Notes under the pieces: model-generated
Told to the model about the DNA's origin: nothing
Seen by the model: only the letters and a program-made list of their open reading frames with translations
The model's database searches: none
Assembly (NCBI RefSeq): GCF_024055795.1
Contig: NZ_JAMXMY010000004.1
Location: 62,001-126,000, forward strand
From: Actinoallomurus purpureus
Lineage (GTDB): Bacteria > Actinomycetota > Actinomycetes > Streptosporangiales > Streptosporangiaceae
Length of the DNA: 64,000 bases
Direction: 5' to 3'
Made by a program: the position numbers and the translations under genes
Shown here: positions 45,841-55,615 of the stretch, piece after piece
Numbering within the stretch: the stretch's first letter is position 1
Layout of the letters: every line of letters begins with the position of its first letter

Positions 45841-48384
45841 ATGACCGCTCAAGGCACGGGCGTCGCGTCCACCGCGGAGACACTCGCAGGGCTTGGGACA
45901 GGGCCGGGCGCAAACCTTCGATTGTGGCGTAAGTCGGCTCACACTGCTGGGGCCTGCGTCGAAGCGGCGCCCGGCGTCATCGACCACGAAGGCCAGTTCC
46001 ACCATCTAAAACCAGGCGCCCGATCACGACCGCCGGCGCCGGCCAATGAACCCGGCGGAAGCTCAGCCGTCGGCCCTGGCGTGCTGCGCACGCACCGTGG
46101 GCCCCAAGGAGCCGGTCGAGGCCATATCGCGACGACCCCCGACCGCACTTCGCCGGGCAAGCCGCATGACTTCCTCCTGCACGAGACCAACACACAGTTG
46201 CGCCAACTTGGACGAACCGGCCAGGACATCGACGGGAAGGACGTTCAAAACGCGCTGGGAGAGCTGGAACGGGCGGGCAGAAGGCCGCCCGGCAACCCGC
46301 GGGGGCGGGCGCAATGGGTCGCGCACCACATCGCCGGCAAACCGCTCCCGGTCCTGCCGGGCGGTGCGATCGGTTTCGAGGCGGAACTCCTACCGCGCGT
46401 CACACTCCGCCCAGGGATAACCGGCGACGATTTCCAGATCATCGCAAAAGACGGCACGTTCGAGGTAGTCCTCGACAACAACGGTGCCTATAAGGCCAAG
46501 GACGGTACGTTCTACAAATCGGAAGATAACCTGCTCGGCGCTGGAAAGGAGGTGGCGGAGTGGACCCATTGGCCGATCCTGGAGATCGTCACCGCGCCGA
46601 TAGCGGTACTACCCGGAGAAGAGCGTGCGCGGCGAAGTGCAGGTGCGGTCTTCGCCGCCGTCGAAAGCGCCCTGTCTCGAATGAGACACTCCCCCCAAGG
46701 CACTCCGATTGAGGAGATATTCCCCAAAGACCGGTTCACCTATACCCACGACGCCGAAGACGCTCTCCTGATACCGGACCCCACAATAGACGGTATCAGA
46801 CCAGAACTCTACATGCATTATACCGTTGGAATGCCACTCGAAAGCGGGGTGTCCTTTCTTGAGCACGTTCGGGACAACGAATGGCACCCGATAAGGAAGA
46901 GGCGACTTTCGGACGGCATCCGGTTTTCCGGGGAAATGATATCCCTGTATCACGGCACGCGCTATGCGCCGCCCACCGCCGACCTGCTGGACGAACGAGA
47001 CGTCTCCATGCTCAGGTTCTTTCTGGCAACCGTGTACACGCAGGTCGCGGCAGCCTTCCCGGGTGGCTCACAGGACCCGGAGATGATCAAGAACCGTACC
47101 TCCGTCGCCCTGCGTACCAATCTCGCGGCATGGCGGGCAGCACTGCCACAGCCGGTCCAAGACTTCCTACGCGACCGCGCGGCGGAGATCCGCGCGGAGT
47201 TGCTTCGCACAGCGGGCGTCGAAAGACCGGGGCTGACCAGTGACGCCCTGAAGGTACGACTGGACGACGAGAGCAACGCCACGATCGGTGACTACCTCGA
47301 CAACGCCCTGCTTCCCGATCCTGGGCATATCGTCGACCAGTACCAGGCCCTCGGCGTGCGTACCCGCTTCGCCAACCTCGACACCGCGCAGCGTGGGCTT
47401 CGGACCCCCTTGGTGCTGCTCGAACTACGGTCCAGCCACCGGCGGGCCCGCACACTCAATGACGTGAAGGCCACCTTCACGGACTTGAAACAGCTGGCAA
47501 CCCAAAGTTATGAGTCCGCGCGCACGATGCGGGATGCCGAACACAACGATCCACGACGGACCGAGCACCGGCGGCGGTTGGCAAGAGAGCTGAGCACCAG
47601 CACGAATCCGGCAGTGCGTGACACCCTCCGCGCACTGGAGGTGGTCGATGATAACGCGGCTCCGATATTGACCGCCTCAGAAGTCCAGGCGATCCTCGCG
47701 GAACTCGGCGCGTACCTCCACGATCCGGCCGCAAACGCCGAATCGCTCGCCAAAGCCCTGAGGAAGGTGGCTGACGGTATCGGGCCAGTCCACCCAGTCC
47801 CGGACACTTACGGGCCCGTCGAGGAGACGCAGCGGATTCTGTGGGGCGTGAGCGGCTGGCTCAGGCATCGGAATGACCCTGACCTGCTGAAATTCGTCAA
47901 CGGCATTCTACGCACGGACCGAACCCTGGGCTGGACCGGCGACAACGTCGACGCAAACGCTGTGCATGAAGCCGGTCGGAAAGTGCTGGTGCAGAACACG
48001 CCCTTGCCAAAGAACCGCGCCGAGTGGGCGAACGCCATCGCCCAACAGATCGCCCGCGGTAACGCTCCCCCGCGGATGCGGGGCGGGAGGCCGACTTTCC
48101 GCAAGGACTGGCAGACACCGACACACGAGGTGAATCCCGCCGGTTCTTCACGGAGCCCGTATCCCTTGACCGACTCACACGTCGTGACCGCGGATCTCGC
48201 GACATCCGGTATCGTCCCCCCGCAGCACGGCGCCGGCACCCCGACAGAACACACGGCTGGCTCCGGACCGGGCGTCCATGACAGCTTCGTGACCGACGAC
48301 AATGGCCTCAGGTGGAAGTTCAGCTCCCTCAGTGACGGCCAACTCTGCGTCGAGGTCGCCGAAGTGTGCCGGAAATTCACGTAG
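45841..48384 (+). CDS. Amidoligase-like protein (847 residues) with DUF397-like motifs at both ends
   Basis: The N-terminal motif is WRKSAHTAGACVEAAPG (W29, C39). The C-terminal motif is WKFSSLSDGQLCVEVAEV (W825, C836). Residues ~176-530 form the domain shared with the 4292- and 1254-residue proteins: GGAIGFEAEL (E180, E182), WPILEIVTAPI, LYMHYTVGMP, ATIGDYLDNALL and E528-L-R530. The order and spacing fit an amidoligase (COOH-NH2 ligase) of the glutamine-synthetase-like fold, which joins a carboxylate to an amine using ATP. Catalysis is inferred, not shown. A helical region of ~300 residues follows. It has no toxin domain. It may modify or mark partner proteins. It is the smallest complete member of the set and appears to be a single-gene unit. 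Confidence 0.65.
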   Translation: MTAQGTGVASTAETLAGLGTGPGANLRLWRKSAHTAGACVEAAPGVIDHEGQFHHLKPGARSRPPAPANEPGGSSAVGPGVLRTHRGPQGAGRGHIATTPDRTSPGKPHDFLLHETNTQLRQLGRTGQDIDGKDVQNALGELERAGRRPPGNPRGRAQWVAHHIAGKPLPVLPGGAIGFEAELLPRVTLRPGITGDDFQIIAKDGTFEVVLDNNGAYKAKDGTFYKSEDNLLGAGKEVAEWTHWPILEIVTAPIAVLPGEERARRSAGAVFAAVESALSRMRHSPQGTPIEEIFPKDRFTYTHDAEDALLIPDPTIDGIRPELYMHYTVGMPLESGVSFLEHVRDNEWHPIRKRRLSDGIRFSGEMISLYHGTRYAPPTADLLDERDVSMLRFFLATVYTQVAAAFPGGSQDPEMIKNRTSVALRTNLAAWRAALPQPVQDFLRDRAAEIRAELLRTAGVERPGLTSDALKVRLDDESNATIGDYLDNALLPDPGHIVDQYQALGVRTRFANLDTAQRGLRTPLVLLELRSSHRRARTLNDVKATFTDLKQLATQSYESARTMRDAEHNDPRRTEHRRRLARELSTSTNPAVRDTLRALEVVDDNAAPILTASEVQAILAELGAYLHDPAANAESLAKALRKVADGIGPVHPVPDTYGPVEETQRILWGVSGWLRHRNDPDLLKFVNGILRTDRTLGWTGDNVDANAVHEAGRKVLVQNTPLPKNRAEWANAIAQQIARGNAPPRMRGGRPTFRKDWQTPTHEVNPAGSSRSPYPLTDSHVVTADLATSGIVPPQHGAGTPTEHTAGSGPGVHDSFVTDDNGLRWKFSSLSDGQLCVEVAEVCRKFT

Positions 48385-48806
48385 CAGGTCCGGGCAGTCC
48401 CGCAGAGCGTCATCGGCCTCGCGCCCGTCCGGAGCGATCCCTGCCTCGTACGCCGACCATCGCAGCGTCGGCAGGTGATTCCCGTTCGGTCCCGCGTCGC
48501 TCGCGACATCCGCAAGTGGTGCTGCGCCGGTAAGGGGTTGCATGAGTTGCATGAGTTGCATCACATTAAGCACATGACGGCTCGCCTCCGCGCCCGGCGG
48601 GAACTCATTCACACATGACATTCTCGTTCTATTTTGTGGCACCCATTCACTATGCCGCAGCCGACTCGAACCGTAGACTGGCTGCTCCGCGACGACGGTG
48701 AATGGAGTCGTTCGCGCCGCCCAGTGATCAAGCACGTCCTTTGCCTGACGTTCGGCAAGGCGTTCCAGCTCCGCATAGAGCTGACGATTTGGTACTTATA
48801 GGGGTC
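48385..48806. other. Intergenic region upstream of the kinase genes
   Basis: No gene is supported in these 422 bp. The stretch holds a 9-nt triple repeat (48537-48563) and a 12-mer ATTTTGTGGCAC (48631-48642) that recurs upstream of the histidine kinase gene at 51532-51543. Confidence 0.4.
48537..48563. repeat. Three tandem copies of GTTGCATGA
   Basis: Units at 48537-48545, 48546-48554 and 48555-48563 (the last ends TCA instead of TGA). Short tandem sites upstream of a kinase gene could be binding sites or simple slippage. Confidence 0.6.
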
Positions 48807-49802
48807 ATGTCACTAGGAGAAGGTTCCACACTGGGTGGGCGTTACCGTCTGCTATCACAGATCGGCCGCGGCGGAATGGGCACGGTCTGGCATGCTCACG
48901 ATGAGCTTCTTGACCGCGATGTCGCGGTCAAGGCCATACTTTTGCCGTCCGATTTCACACCGGCCGAGTATGACGAGGTCTACCAGCGGACGCTTCAAGA
49001 GGCCCGGCTGGCCGCCCGACTGTCTCATCCGGCGATCGTGAACATCTACGACGTCGTCGAGGAGGAAAACCGGCCCTGGATCGTCATGGAGCTGATCCAC
49101 GTTCCTTCGCTCAGGGACCTGATCGACGAGCGCGGCCCGCTGGAGCCGCCTGTTGTCGCGAAGATCGGGCTGCAGATCACGAACGCGCTCCTCGCTGCGC
49201 ACGAGGCCGGCATTCTGCATCGCGACGTCAAGCCGGGCAACGTGCTCGTCGACGAGTCGCGGTCCCTGCGCGCTGTGCTCACCGATTTCGGCGTCGCCCG
49301 CGCGCACAGCGACGCGACCACCAGCAAGACCGAAGATTTGACCGGTTCCGCGGCCTACATGGCGCCCGAGCGTGTGGACGGCCAACCCTCGGTCGCCGCG
49401 TCCGACCTCTGGTCCCTCGGTGCCACGCTGTATGAAGCGGTCGAGGGGAAACCGCCGTTCAAGCGGCCCGAGCCGGTGGCGAGCCTGGTCGCCGTACTCA
49501 AGGATGACCCTGCTCCGACCGAGAAGGCCGGGCCCCTCCAACCCGTGATCGATGGCCTCCTCTGCAAGGACCCCGACGAGCGACTAACGGCCACGGAGGC
49601 CGCAGCCATGCTCGAACAGGTCATGAATGACCCCTCCGACTCAACTACCGAGTTCTCCGAGTTGTTCGTGTCGTCTGCGCCGGTCGCGCCAGAGCCATCG
49701 GTAAAGTCACCCAGGCGACGACCGACTCTGCAATCGGCATTGCTAGTCGCAATAGTGGTGACCGTCATGGCCGATCTGATCGTCTTCGCCATCGTCCGCT
49801 GA
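48807..49802 (+). CDS. Ser/Thr protein kinase (Hanks type), C-terminal membrane anchor without sensor
   Basis: The 331-residue protein starts MSLGEGSTLGGRYRL, giving the usual short N-terminus; an upstream ATG at 48702 is in frame but adds 35 residues unlike kinases. Motifs in order are GRGGMGTV (P-loop), K42 in VAVKAIL, HRDVKPGN with D140, DFGVA with D160, and the APE segment. After the kinase domain there is a short linker, and the chain ends in a hydrophobic helix (SALLVAIVVTVMADLIVFAI), so it is tail-anchored with no extracytoplasmic domain. It probably forms an operon with the second kinase 53 bp downstream. Substrates are unknown. Confidence 0.9.
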   Translation: MSLGEGSTLGGRYRLLSQIGRGGMGTVWHAHDELLDRDVAVKAILLPSDFTPAEYDEVYQRTLQEARLAARLSHPAIVNIYDVVEEENRPWIVMELIHVPSLRDLIDERGPLEPPVVAKIGLQITNALLAAHEAGILHRDVKPGNVLVDESRSLRAVLTDFGVARAHSDATTSKTEDLTGSAAYMAPERVDGQPSVAASDLWSLGATLYEAVEGKPPFKRPEPVASLVAVLKDDPAPTEKAGPLQPVIDGLLCKDPDERLTATEAAAMLEQVMNDPSDSTTEFSELFVSSAPVAPEPSVKSPRRRPTLQSALLVAIVVTVMADLIVFAIVR

Positions 49803-49855
49803 GGTTCGGCTTTGACACGCTGCCATATTAATTGCATCGAAAAATCATGCCCACC

Positions 49856-51376
49856 ATGCAGTTGAGAGAAGACTCGGTTCTGGCCGGACGTTACCGTTTG
49901 CTGTCGCGCGTCGGTAACGGCGGAATGGGAACCGTCTGGCGCGCGCTCGACGAGCGACTCAACCGCGAAGTTGCGGTCAAGACGGTCCATTTTCCGCCCG
50001 GCCTGACAACGGCCGAGCGTCAGGTGCTCTACGAAAGGACGCTACGAGAGGCACGATCGGCCGCACGGCTGTCCCATCCCGGCATTGTGACCGTTCACGA
50101 TGTGTTTGAACAGGACGGCCAGCCCTGCGTCGTCATGGAACTCCTTCATGCCCGCTCGCTGCACGATGTCATCAGAGCCAACGGCAGGATGCGACCGATG
50201 CAGGCGGCCGCGATCGGCGTCAAGATGCTGGCCGCACTCCGAGCCGCACACGCGGCCGGCATCCTGCATCGCGACGTGAAGCCGCCCAACGTGCTACTCA
50301 CCCTTACCGAATCCGGCGACGTGGCCGCGACCTCCCGCGTGGTGATCACCGATTTCGGGATCGCCGCGATCGAGGGCGAACAGGCCCTCACCCGCACCGG
50401 CACGGTCCTGGGATCTCCGAATTTCATCGCCCCGGAACGCGTAGCCGGCGAATGGGCGAGCCCCGCCTCCGACCTGTGGTCCCTCGGAGCGACGCTGTAC
50501 ACCGCCGTCGAGGGACGGCCGCCCTACTCTCGCGGCACCGCCATGGAGACGCTTCAGGCGGTCTACAGCGATGAGCCCACCCCGCCACTCCACGCCGGGC
50601 CGCTCACCCCTGTGCTGAGAGGCCTCCTGACCAAGGACGTGACGCTTCGGATGTCGGCCGAGCAGGCGGCGGAAGGACTCGCCCAAGTCCTCCAGCAGAC
50701 ATCTCCTAGTCCAGACACGCCCATTCCAGAAAACCCGATCGAACCGCACACGCAAAACGAGCCTACGCCGGAAGCGGCTCCGCCTGCGGGAAAACCGTCA
50801 CGGACCAGGAAATGGAGGACGCCGGTGTTGGCGGCGCTGACCGTACTCGCCGTGGCCGGGGCGGGCTTCGTCGCACTCCGCCCGCCCGGCGAGAAGACCG
50901 ACCATGGCAGCAACTGGGCCTCCGCCGTAGCGGCTGGTTTTCGGCAGGCGAACGGCCCCGGCATGACGACGCTCGACGTACCGGCCAAATGGCGGCGAAA
51001 GGCGCTGACCGCCGCTTCCGTACGATGGACCGAGCCGAAGACGGGGGCCTATGTTCAGGTGAGCGCCGCCCACTGGGACGTGCCCGACCCCGTCGAACAC
51101 TGGCGAAGATTTCAGCGTGAAATGATTCAGCGATCAACGTTCCCCACCATGCGCGTTCTGCGGTGGGGCCAGCCGTTCTCCGCCCGCGGCTGGACAACGG
51201 CCGACATCGAGTTCACCTCGGCCCGGGGCCGCCACCACAGGCTGCACGGCTATGGCCGCGCCTTCACCGCGAATGGGCATCAGTACACCATCCTTGTCGT
51301 CGCCGCGGCTGCGCGCTGGAACAACCGATACGCCGCCGCGCTGACCACGGCGTTCCAAACACTCCAGCCGGCCTAA
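49856..51376 (+). CDS. Ser/Thr protein kinase (Hanks type) with transmembrane helix and extracytoplasmic domain
   Basis: The chain has about 506 residues. Kinase motifs are GNGGMGTV, K42 in VAVKTV, HRDVKPPN with D140, DFGIAA with D166 and APERVAGEW. A Pro/Glu linker, one membrane helix (VLAALTVLAVAGAGFVAL) and a ~150-residue exterior domain with several Trp (RWTEPKTGAYVQVSAAHWDV) follow. MQLREDSVLAGRYRL at 49856 aligns with the start of the first kinase; ATG 49847 is possible. The kinase halves of the two genes are clear paralogues, presumably a tandem duplication. The outer domain may sense a ligand or stress. Confidence 0.88.
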   Translation: MQLREDSVLAGRYRLLSRVGNGGMGTVWRALDERLNREVAVKTVHFPPGLTTAERQVLYERTLREARSAARLSHPGIVTVHDVFEQDGQPCVVMELLHARSLHDVIRANGRMRPMQAAAIGVKMLAALRAAHAAGILHRDVKPPNVLLTLTESGDVAATSRVVITDFGIAAIEGEQALTRTGTVLGSPNFIAPERVAGEWASPASDLWSLGATLYTAVEGRPPYSRGTAMETLQAVYSDEPTPPLHAGPLTPVLRGLLTKDVTLRMSAEQAAEGLAQVLQQTSPSPDTPIPENPIEPHTQNEPTPEAAPPAGKPSRTRKWRTPVLAALTVLAVAGAGFVALRPPGEKTDHGSNWASAVAAGFRQANGPGMTTLDVPAKWRRKALTAASVRWTEPKTGAYVQVSAAHWDVPDPVEHWRRFQREMIQRSTFPTMRVLRWGQPFSARGWTTADIEFTSARGRHHRLHGYGRAFTANGHQYTILVVAAAARWNNRYAAALTTAFQTLQPA

Positions 51377-51642
51377 TGCGCCGCGTACGCCGACGACGTC
51401 AGACGCCTGCCTCCCTCTCTCTGCGGTCGACGAGCGTGGGGTCTGCGGAACGCGGGCCCACCCGGCCGTCCTCACCATCGATGACCAGCAACCCCGGCTA
51501 CGCCCCTGACACACTGAGTCCATTTTGTGGCACTTGAGGCGCTTGTGGCGATTGTCGGCTAGATGGTGAACTCAGCCGCATTGGGCGATCCTGCGCTGAT
51601 GTTGCGCCTGTCATGCGCCCATACGAATCCGATAGGGCTGTC

Positions 51643-53958
51643 ATGGCTACACACAAGCGTTCTACGCGCCGTTCGCTGCGGTTGCGTCTAGTGGCGCTAC
51701 TTTTGGTGCCTCTTTCATCACTGACGGTAATTTGGTCGTTCGGCGCCTACGTGACGACCCGAGACGCCCTCGCTAAGTACGACGCGTCGACCACGTTCCA
51801 CAAGATCGCCATGCCGGGTATGCCGCTCACACTCGCGCTCCAACTGGAGCGGGGCACATCGGTGCCGTATGTCGCAACGGCTCGTTCGCAGGGGCGCTCG
51901 TCGGTCGTACGCAGCCGGGCGGGCACGGACGCGATGGTGGAGACCTTCCGTCGATCGGTGCTGTCATCTGCTGCTCGCCGCACGTCGAGCCCCTTGACCA
52001 GACAGCGGCTCGGCGAGTTGCTGAAGCAACTCGCCGGGCTGCCCGACATACGTCTGCGGGTCGATGCCGGACCGGTAGACGCGCTGCGTGCGATCGATGA
52101 TTACGGCGCGTTGATCGACTCGTTCATGCATCTCTACAGTGGCCTCGTGATGATCAACGATCTGAACGTCTACCGCGAAGGTCTCGCGATCGTCAATGTG
52201 AGCAAGGCCGAAGAACTCCTGGCGCGCGAGGATGCACTGGTGACCGGGGCTCTGGCCAGTAGGACCGGGAAGCTGACCGCCCCGGAGTACGCCATGTTCG
52301 TGCAGACCGCGAACAACGAACGTTATTTGTTCGATACCGGAATGGCAGATCTGACCCCGAGCCTACGGGCCCCACTCGGCCAATTGGCCGCTTCCTCAAG
52401 CTTCGCTGCCCTTCGCACACTGGAAGGCGCCGTTATCGCCGGTGGTGCGAGAGCCTCGTTGGCGCCGACGGCGCTTAGCTGGCGGGCTGCCACCGGATCG
52501 GTCATGGCGGCATTGCAGCAAGCGATCGCCCGGACCGGCGTCGCTTTGGCCAGCGAGGCCAAGCCCATCGGCGACAGAATTATGTTGCTGCTATATGCCG
52601 CAGGCGGACTTGGCCTGGTCGCCGTGGCGCTTTCTATCGCGGTCTCAGCACGGTTCGGCCGAAGCCTAGCCCGTGAGCTGACCGCCCTTCAGCGGACCGC
52701 GCTCCATCTGGCCAACGAGCGCCTCCCCAGGGTGATCAAGCACCTTAGAGAAAACAAGAGAGTAGACGTCACCGCCGAAGCGCCGCGCGTTTACATCGGC
52801 ACGAGCAAAGAAGTCGCAAACGTTGCCGATGCGCTGAGCACCCTGCAACGAACCGCTATCGAGGCGGCCATCAATGAGGCATATCTACGGGAAAGCATCC
52901 ACCAGGTCGTCCGCAACATCGCATGGCGGAATCAGACTTTGCTGCACCGCCAACTCTCCATGCTCGACGCCATGGAACTGCGAGCAACCGAGCCGGCTGC
53001 CTTGAAAGACCTCTTCGCGCTCGACCACCTAACGACGCGTATGCGCCGCCACGCCGAGGGCTTGGTGATCTTGTCCGGCGTGCCACCAGCCCGCGGCTGG
53101 CACAACCCGGTGCCCATACGTGATGTCATGCGGGCCGCGATCGCCGAGGTCGAGGACTATACCCGTGTCATTGTGGAGACGGGGCCGGCCGCCGCACTGG
53201 TGGGTGAGGCTGTCGCCGACGTTACCCATATGCTGGCGGAACTTATCGAGAACGCGACTTCCTTTTCACCACCAGAGACGTATGTGCGTGTGCGCGGAGA
53301 ACCTGTGGCCAGCGGTTACGTGGTCGAGGTGGAGGACGGGGGCATCGGGATGAATTCCCAAGAGTTGGCCGATTCCAACGCGCGGGTGACGTCGTCTTCG
53401 GAATTTGATCTCGCCGACAGTAACCGGCTCGGGCTGTTCATCGTCGGAAGGATCGCCTCTCGTAGAGGAATCCGCGTAACACTCAGGTCATCGCCCATCG
53501 GCGGAGTACAGGCTGTCGCCCTGATTCCATCCGACCTGATCACCCGCGATCGGGGATCCGCCGATGAAAACGGCTTGTCCAATGAGCCAGTCGCCAAATC
53601 CGGCCGGCTCCCCGCCTCAAGCCTGGAGTCGCGTCCTCCGGTGCCTGCCGGCATCTCAAAGGAGACGGCAACTCCGCCACCGCCTGACTCGAATGTGACG
53701 GCTGAACACACGTCCGCCGACGTCGGACAGATTTCGCCTCCTCCGTCCATCGACGGGCGGACCGAGAGCACGGTCCGTAAATTGCCCCGCCGGGTCCGCC
53801 AAGCAAATATGGCGCCGCAACTGCGTAAGGACCATGCCAAACATGAACCGACCCGAAACGACCCCGCCAACACGCGCCCTCCGACGGAAGTACGGTCGCG
53901 CCTGGAATCGTTTCAAAATGGATGGCTCCGAGGACGTGAAGAGAATTTCGAAGAGTGA
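51643..53958 (+). CDS. NIT-domain sensor histidine kinase, conservon CvnA-like
   Basis: The protein has about 771 residues from the ATG at 51643; an in-frame ATG at 51613 is also open. It has one N-terminal membrane helix (VALLLVPLSSLTVIWSFGAY) and a ~250-residue extracytoplasmic NIT (nitrate/nitrite-sensing type) domain. A second membrane helix (IMLLLYAAGGLGLVAVALSI) and a HAMP-like stretch follow. The HATPase domain has N-box LAELIENATSFSPP and G-boxes VEDGGIGM and NRLGLFIVGRIASRRGIRV. A long disordered tail follows. In Streptomyces conservons CvnA works with CvnB (roadblock), CvnC (DUF742) and CvnD (a GTPase); here only a CvnC-like gene follows. Confidence 0.85.
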   Translation: MATHKRSTRRSLRLRLVALLLVPLSSLTVIWSFGAYVTTRDALAKYDASTTFHKIAMPGMPLTLALQLERGTSVPYVATARSQGRSSVVRSRAGTDAMVETFRRSVLSSAARRTSSPLTRQRLGELLKQLAGLPDIRLRVDAGPVDALRAIDDYGALIDSFMHLYSGLVMINDLNVYREGLAIVNVSKAEELLAREDALVTGALASRTGKLTAPEYAMFVQTANNERYLFDTGMADLTPSLRAPLGQLAASSSFAALRTLEGAVIAGGARASLAPTALSWRAATGSVMAALQQAIARTGVALASEAKPIGDRIMLLLYAAGGLGLVAVALSIAVSARFGRSLARELTALQRTALHLANERLPRVIKHLRENKRVDVTAEAPRVYIGTSKEVANVADALSTLQRTAIEAAINEAYLRESIHQVVRNIAWRNQTLLHRQLSMLDAMELRATEPAALKDLFALDHLTTRMRRHAEGLVILSGVPPARGWHNPVPIRDVMRAAIAEVEDYTRVIVETGPAAALVGEAVADVTHMLAELIENATSFSPPETYVRVRGEPVASGYVVEVEDGGIGMNSQELADSNARVTSSSEFDLADSNRLGLFIVGRIASRRGIRVTLRSSPIGGVQAVALIPSDLITRDRGSADENGLSNEPVAKSGRLPASSLESRPPVPAGISKETATPPPPDSNVTAEHTSADVGQISPPPSIDGRTESTVRKLPRRVRQANMAPQLRKDHAKHEPTRNDPANTRPPTEVRSRLESFQNGWLRGREENFEE

Positions 53959-54064
53959 AACATCAAAGTAGTTGCCGCAGCTAGCTGGTTAGATGTGTCC
54001 GCTCGGCACCTTGGCCATACCACCAGGGCCAGGAAGTGAAGCACCCTTCGGGATCTGATGCTCA

Positions 54065-54445
54065 GTGAACCCGCCCAAACATGACCGCTGGTTTGATGGC
54101 GCCGCCGGGCCGGTCGTCCGGCCCTACGCGGTGACCCAAGGGCGGACCGGGTCGCCAGGGAAATCATTCGATCTACTCGCCATCGTGGTCGGTTCTTCCG
54201 CATCAGAGGTCGATCGCGCGCGCCTGGAGGCGGAACACCTACGCCTCCTGGCACGCTGCCAATCCCCGATCACCGTCGCCGACCTGGCATCCGGCATGAA
54301 CCTTCCACTGGGCGTTGTGCACGTGCTCCTCGGCGACTTGCAGGACAGAGGCATCCTGAGCGTTCACGCCCCGGAGGAGCCATCCCAGTATTCGCATGGC
54401 GAGGAAATACTCTCGAGGGTCCTCGCCGGACTGCATTCTCTCTGA
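54065..54445 (+). CDS. DUF742 protein, conservon CvnC-like
   Basis: This 126-residue protein matches the DUF742 pattern. VVRPYAVTQGRT is the conserved RPY-(A/S)-x-T-x-GRT start, and a winged-helix-like core follows (EAEHLRLLARCQSPITVADL; ASGMNLPLGVVHVLLGDLQD; RGILSVHAP). The start codon is GTG. In conservons it bridges the sensor kinase and a small GTPase. Here it lies 106 bp after the CvnA-like gene, with neither the roadblock protein nor the GTPase nearby. Confidence 0.85.
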   Translation: MNPPKHDRWFDGAAGPVVRPYAVTQGRTGSPGKSFDLLAIVVGSSASEVDRARLEAEHLRLLARCQSPITVADLASGMNLPLGVVHVLLGDLQDRGILSVHAPEEPSQYSHGEEILSRVLAGLHSL

Positions 54446-54550
54446 TCTGCGGGTTGCGGACGATCACGCGCAGCACCCGCTGGGCCCATTCGATCAGCCT
54501 GTCGGCGCTGGAACACAGGCGTCTCCCTGGGATCGATGGCGTGGTGTGGC

Positions 54551-54581
54551 GAAGGCCGACCGGTGGTACCGGTCGGCCTTC
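54551..54581. terminator. Bidirectional terminator hairpin
   Basis: A perfect 14-bp stem GAAGGCCGACCGGT / ACCGGTCGGCCTTC has a 3-nt loop. It sits between the DUF742 gene (plus) and a convergent hydrolase gene (minus). It is symmetric and serves both directions; there is no T-run on either side. Confidence 0.75.
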
Positions 54582-54626
54582 ACGAGCAGAGGGGTCAGGA
54601 TCCGCCGTTGGGCGGCCGAGGGGACG

Positions 54627-55508
54627 TCAGCCGACGGCGCGGGCCGCGTCGATGATCGTGTCCGCGACCGTGCCGGGACGGGTGAGCAGGGACAGGTGAC
54701 CGGCCGGGACCTTCACCACGTGGGATCCGGCCCGGTTGGCCATGAACAGCAGCTCTGCCGGCGGGATAACGTTGTCCGCCGTGCCGACGACGGCCCACGA
54801 GGGGATCGTCTTCCAGGTGGGGACGCCCGACGGCTCCGAGGTCGCGCTGACGGCGAGCGGCCGCTGGCCGGCGGCCAGCAGGCGTGCCTGCGCCGACGGG
54901 ACGCCGTTCGCGAAGCAGCCTTCGAAGCCCTGGTAGCTGCCGTTGGGGGCGTACTTCAGGTACGCGTCCACGTCGCCCTTCGGACCGCCGGGGTAAGGGA
55001 CGAGGTTGAGGAACGTGCTGGGAGCAGCGGTCACACACGAACCGGGCCGGGCCGAGTTGAGCTGGGACACCGTCTCGCCCTTGGCGGGGATGTAGGCGTC
55101 GTCGTACACGAACGCGTGGACGTTGTGGCTGAGGGCGGCGGCGTTGGTGATGACGAACCCGCCGTAGGAGTGGCCGACCAGGACGACCGGGCCGGGGATC
55201 GTGTTCACGAAGTCGGCGATGGTCTGCGCGTCCGACTGGACGCCACGGAGTGGGTTCGGGGGAGCGTAGACCGTGTAACCCGCGTTCTGAAGGCGGCTCA
55301 TGACGGGGTTCCAGCTCGACGCGTCGGCCCAGGCGCCGTGCACGAGCACGATCGTCGGCTTGGCCTGCGCGGCTTCAGCGCGCACAGCGTGAGCCGGCGT
55401 CGGCGCTGGTGCCGAAACGGCCGGAAGGGCCGCGGCCGTGCCTGCGGCGAGGAGACCGGCGACAGCGACCGCGGTGCCGACGGCACGGCGACGAAGACGG
55501 AGAGGCAT
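54627..55508 (-). CDS. Secreted alpha/beta hydrolase
   Basis: The product has 293 residues from the ATG at 55508 (GGAG upstream). Its N-terminal signal peptide is Arg-rich (MPLRLRRRAVGTAVAVAGLL; Sec or Tat). The hydrolase core has the oxyanion segment VLVHGAWADASSW, the nucleophile elbow GHSYGG, the acid region VVGTADNVIPP and the catalytic His in VPAGHLSLL. This is the family often labelled 'alpha/beta fold hydrolase, signal-peptide type' in actinomycetes. The substrate is unknown. A degraded close relative lies immediately upstream (55616-56067), so a small cluster of paralogues existed here. Confidence 0.88.
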   Translation of the reverse strand: MPLRLRRRAVGTAVAVAGLLAAGTAAALPAVSAPAPTPAHAVRAEAAQAKPTIVLVHGAWADASSWNPVMSRLQNAGYTVYAPPNPLRGVQSDAQTIADFVNTIPGPVVLVGHSYGGFVITNAAALSHNVHAFVYDDAYIPAKGETVSQLNSARPGSCVTAAPSTFLNLVPYPGGPKGDVDAYLKYAPNGSYQGFEGCFANGVPSAQARLLAAGQRPLAVSATSEPSGVPTWKTIPSWAVVGTADNVIPPAELLFMANRAGSHVVKVPAGHLSLLTRPGTVADTIIDAARAVG

Positions 55509-55615
55509 GGTGACTCCATGTTCTGCGGGGTGGAGGGTGAGAAGAAGACGGAACTGCCTTCGCATTGGGGGCGCCACCCGGCGTGTGAGCACGGACAGCG
55601 CCCCAGATCGCCGGG

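Noticed and set aside
45165-45842. A 225-codon minus-strand frame before the 847-residue gene
   Set aside because: No domain, no SD, mixed codon use, and it overlaps the likely promoter of the next gene.
48175-48735. A 186-codon minus-strand frame between the 847-residue gene and the first kinase
   Set aside because: It runs antisense through the end of the 847-residue gene, contains slippage repeats (QLMQLMQ) and has no recognisable domain.
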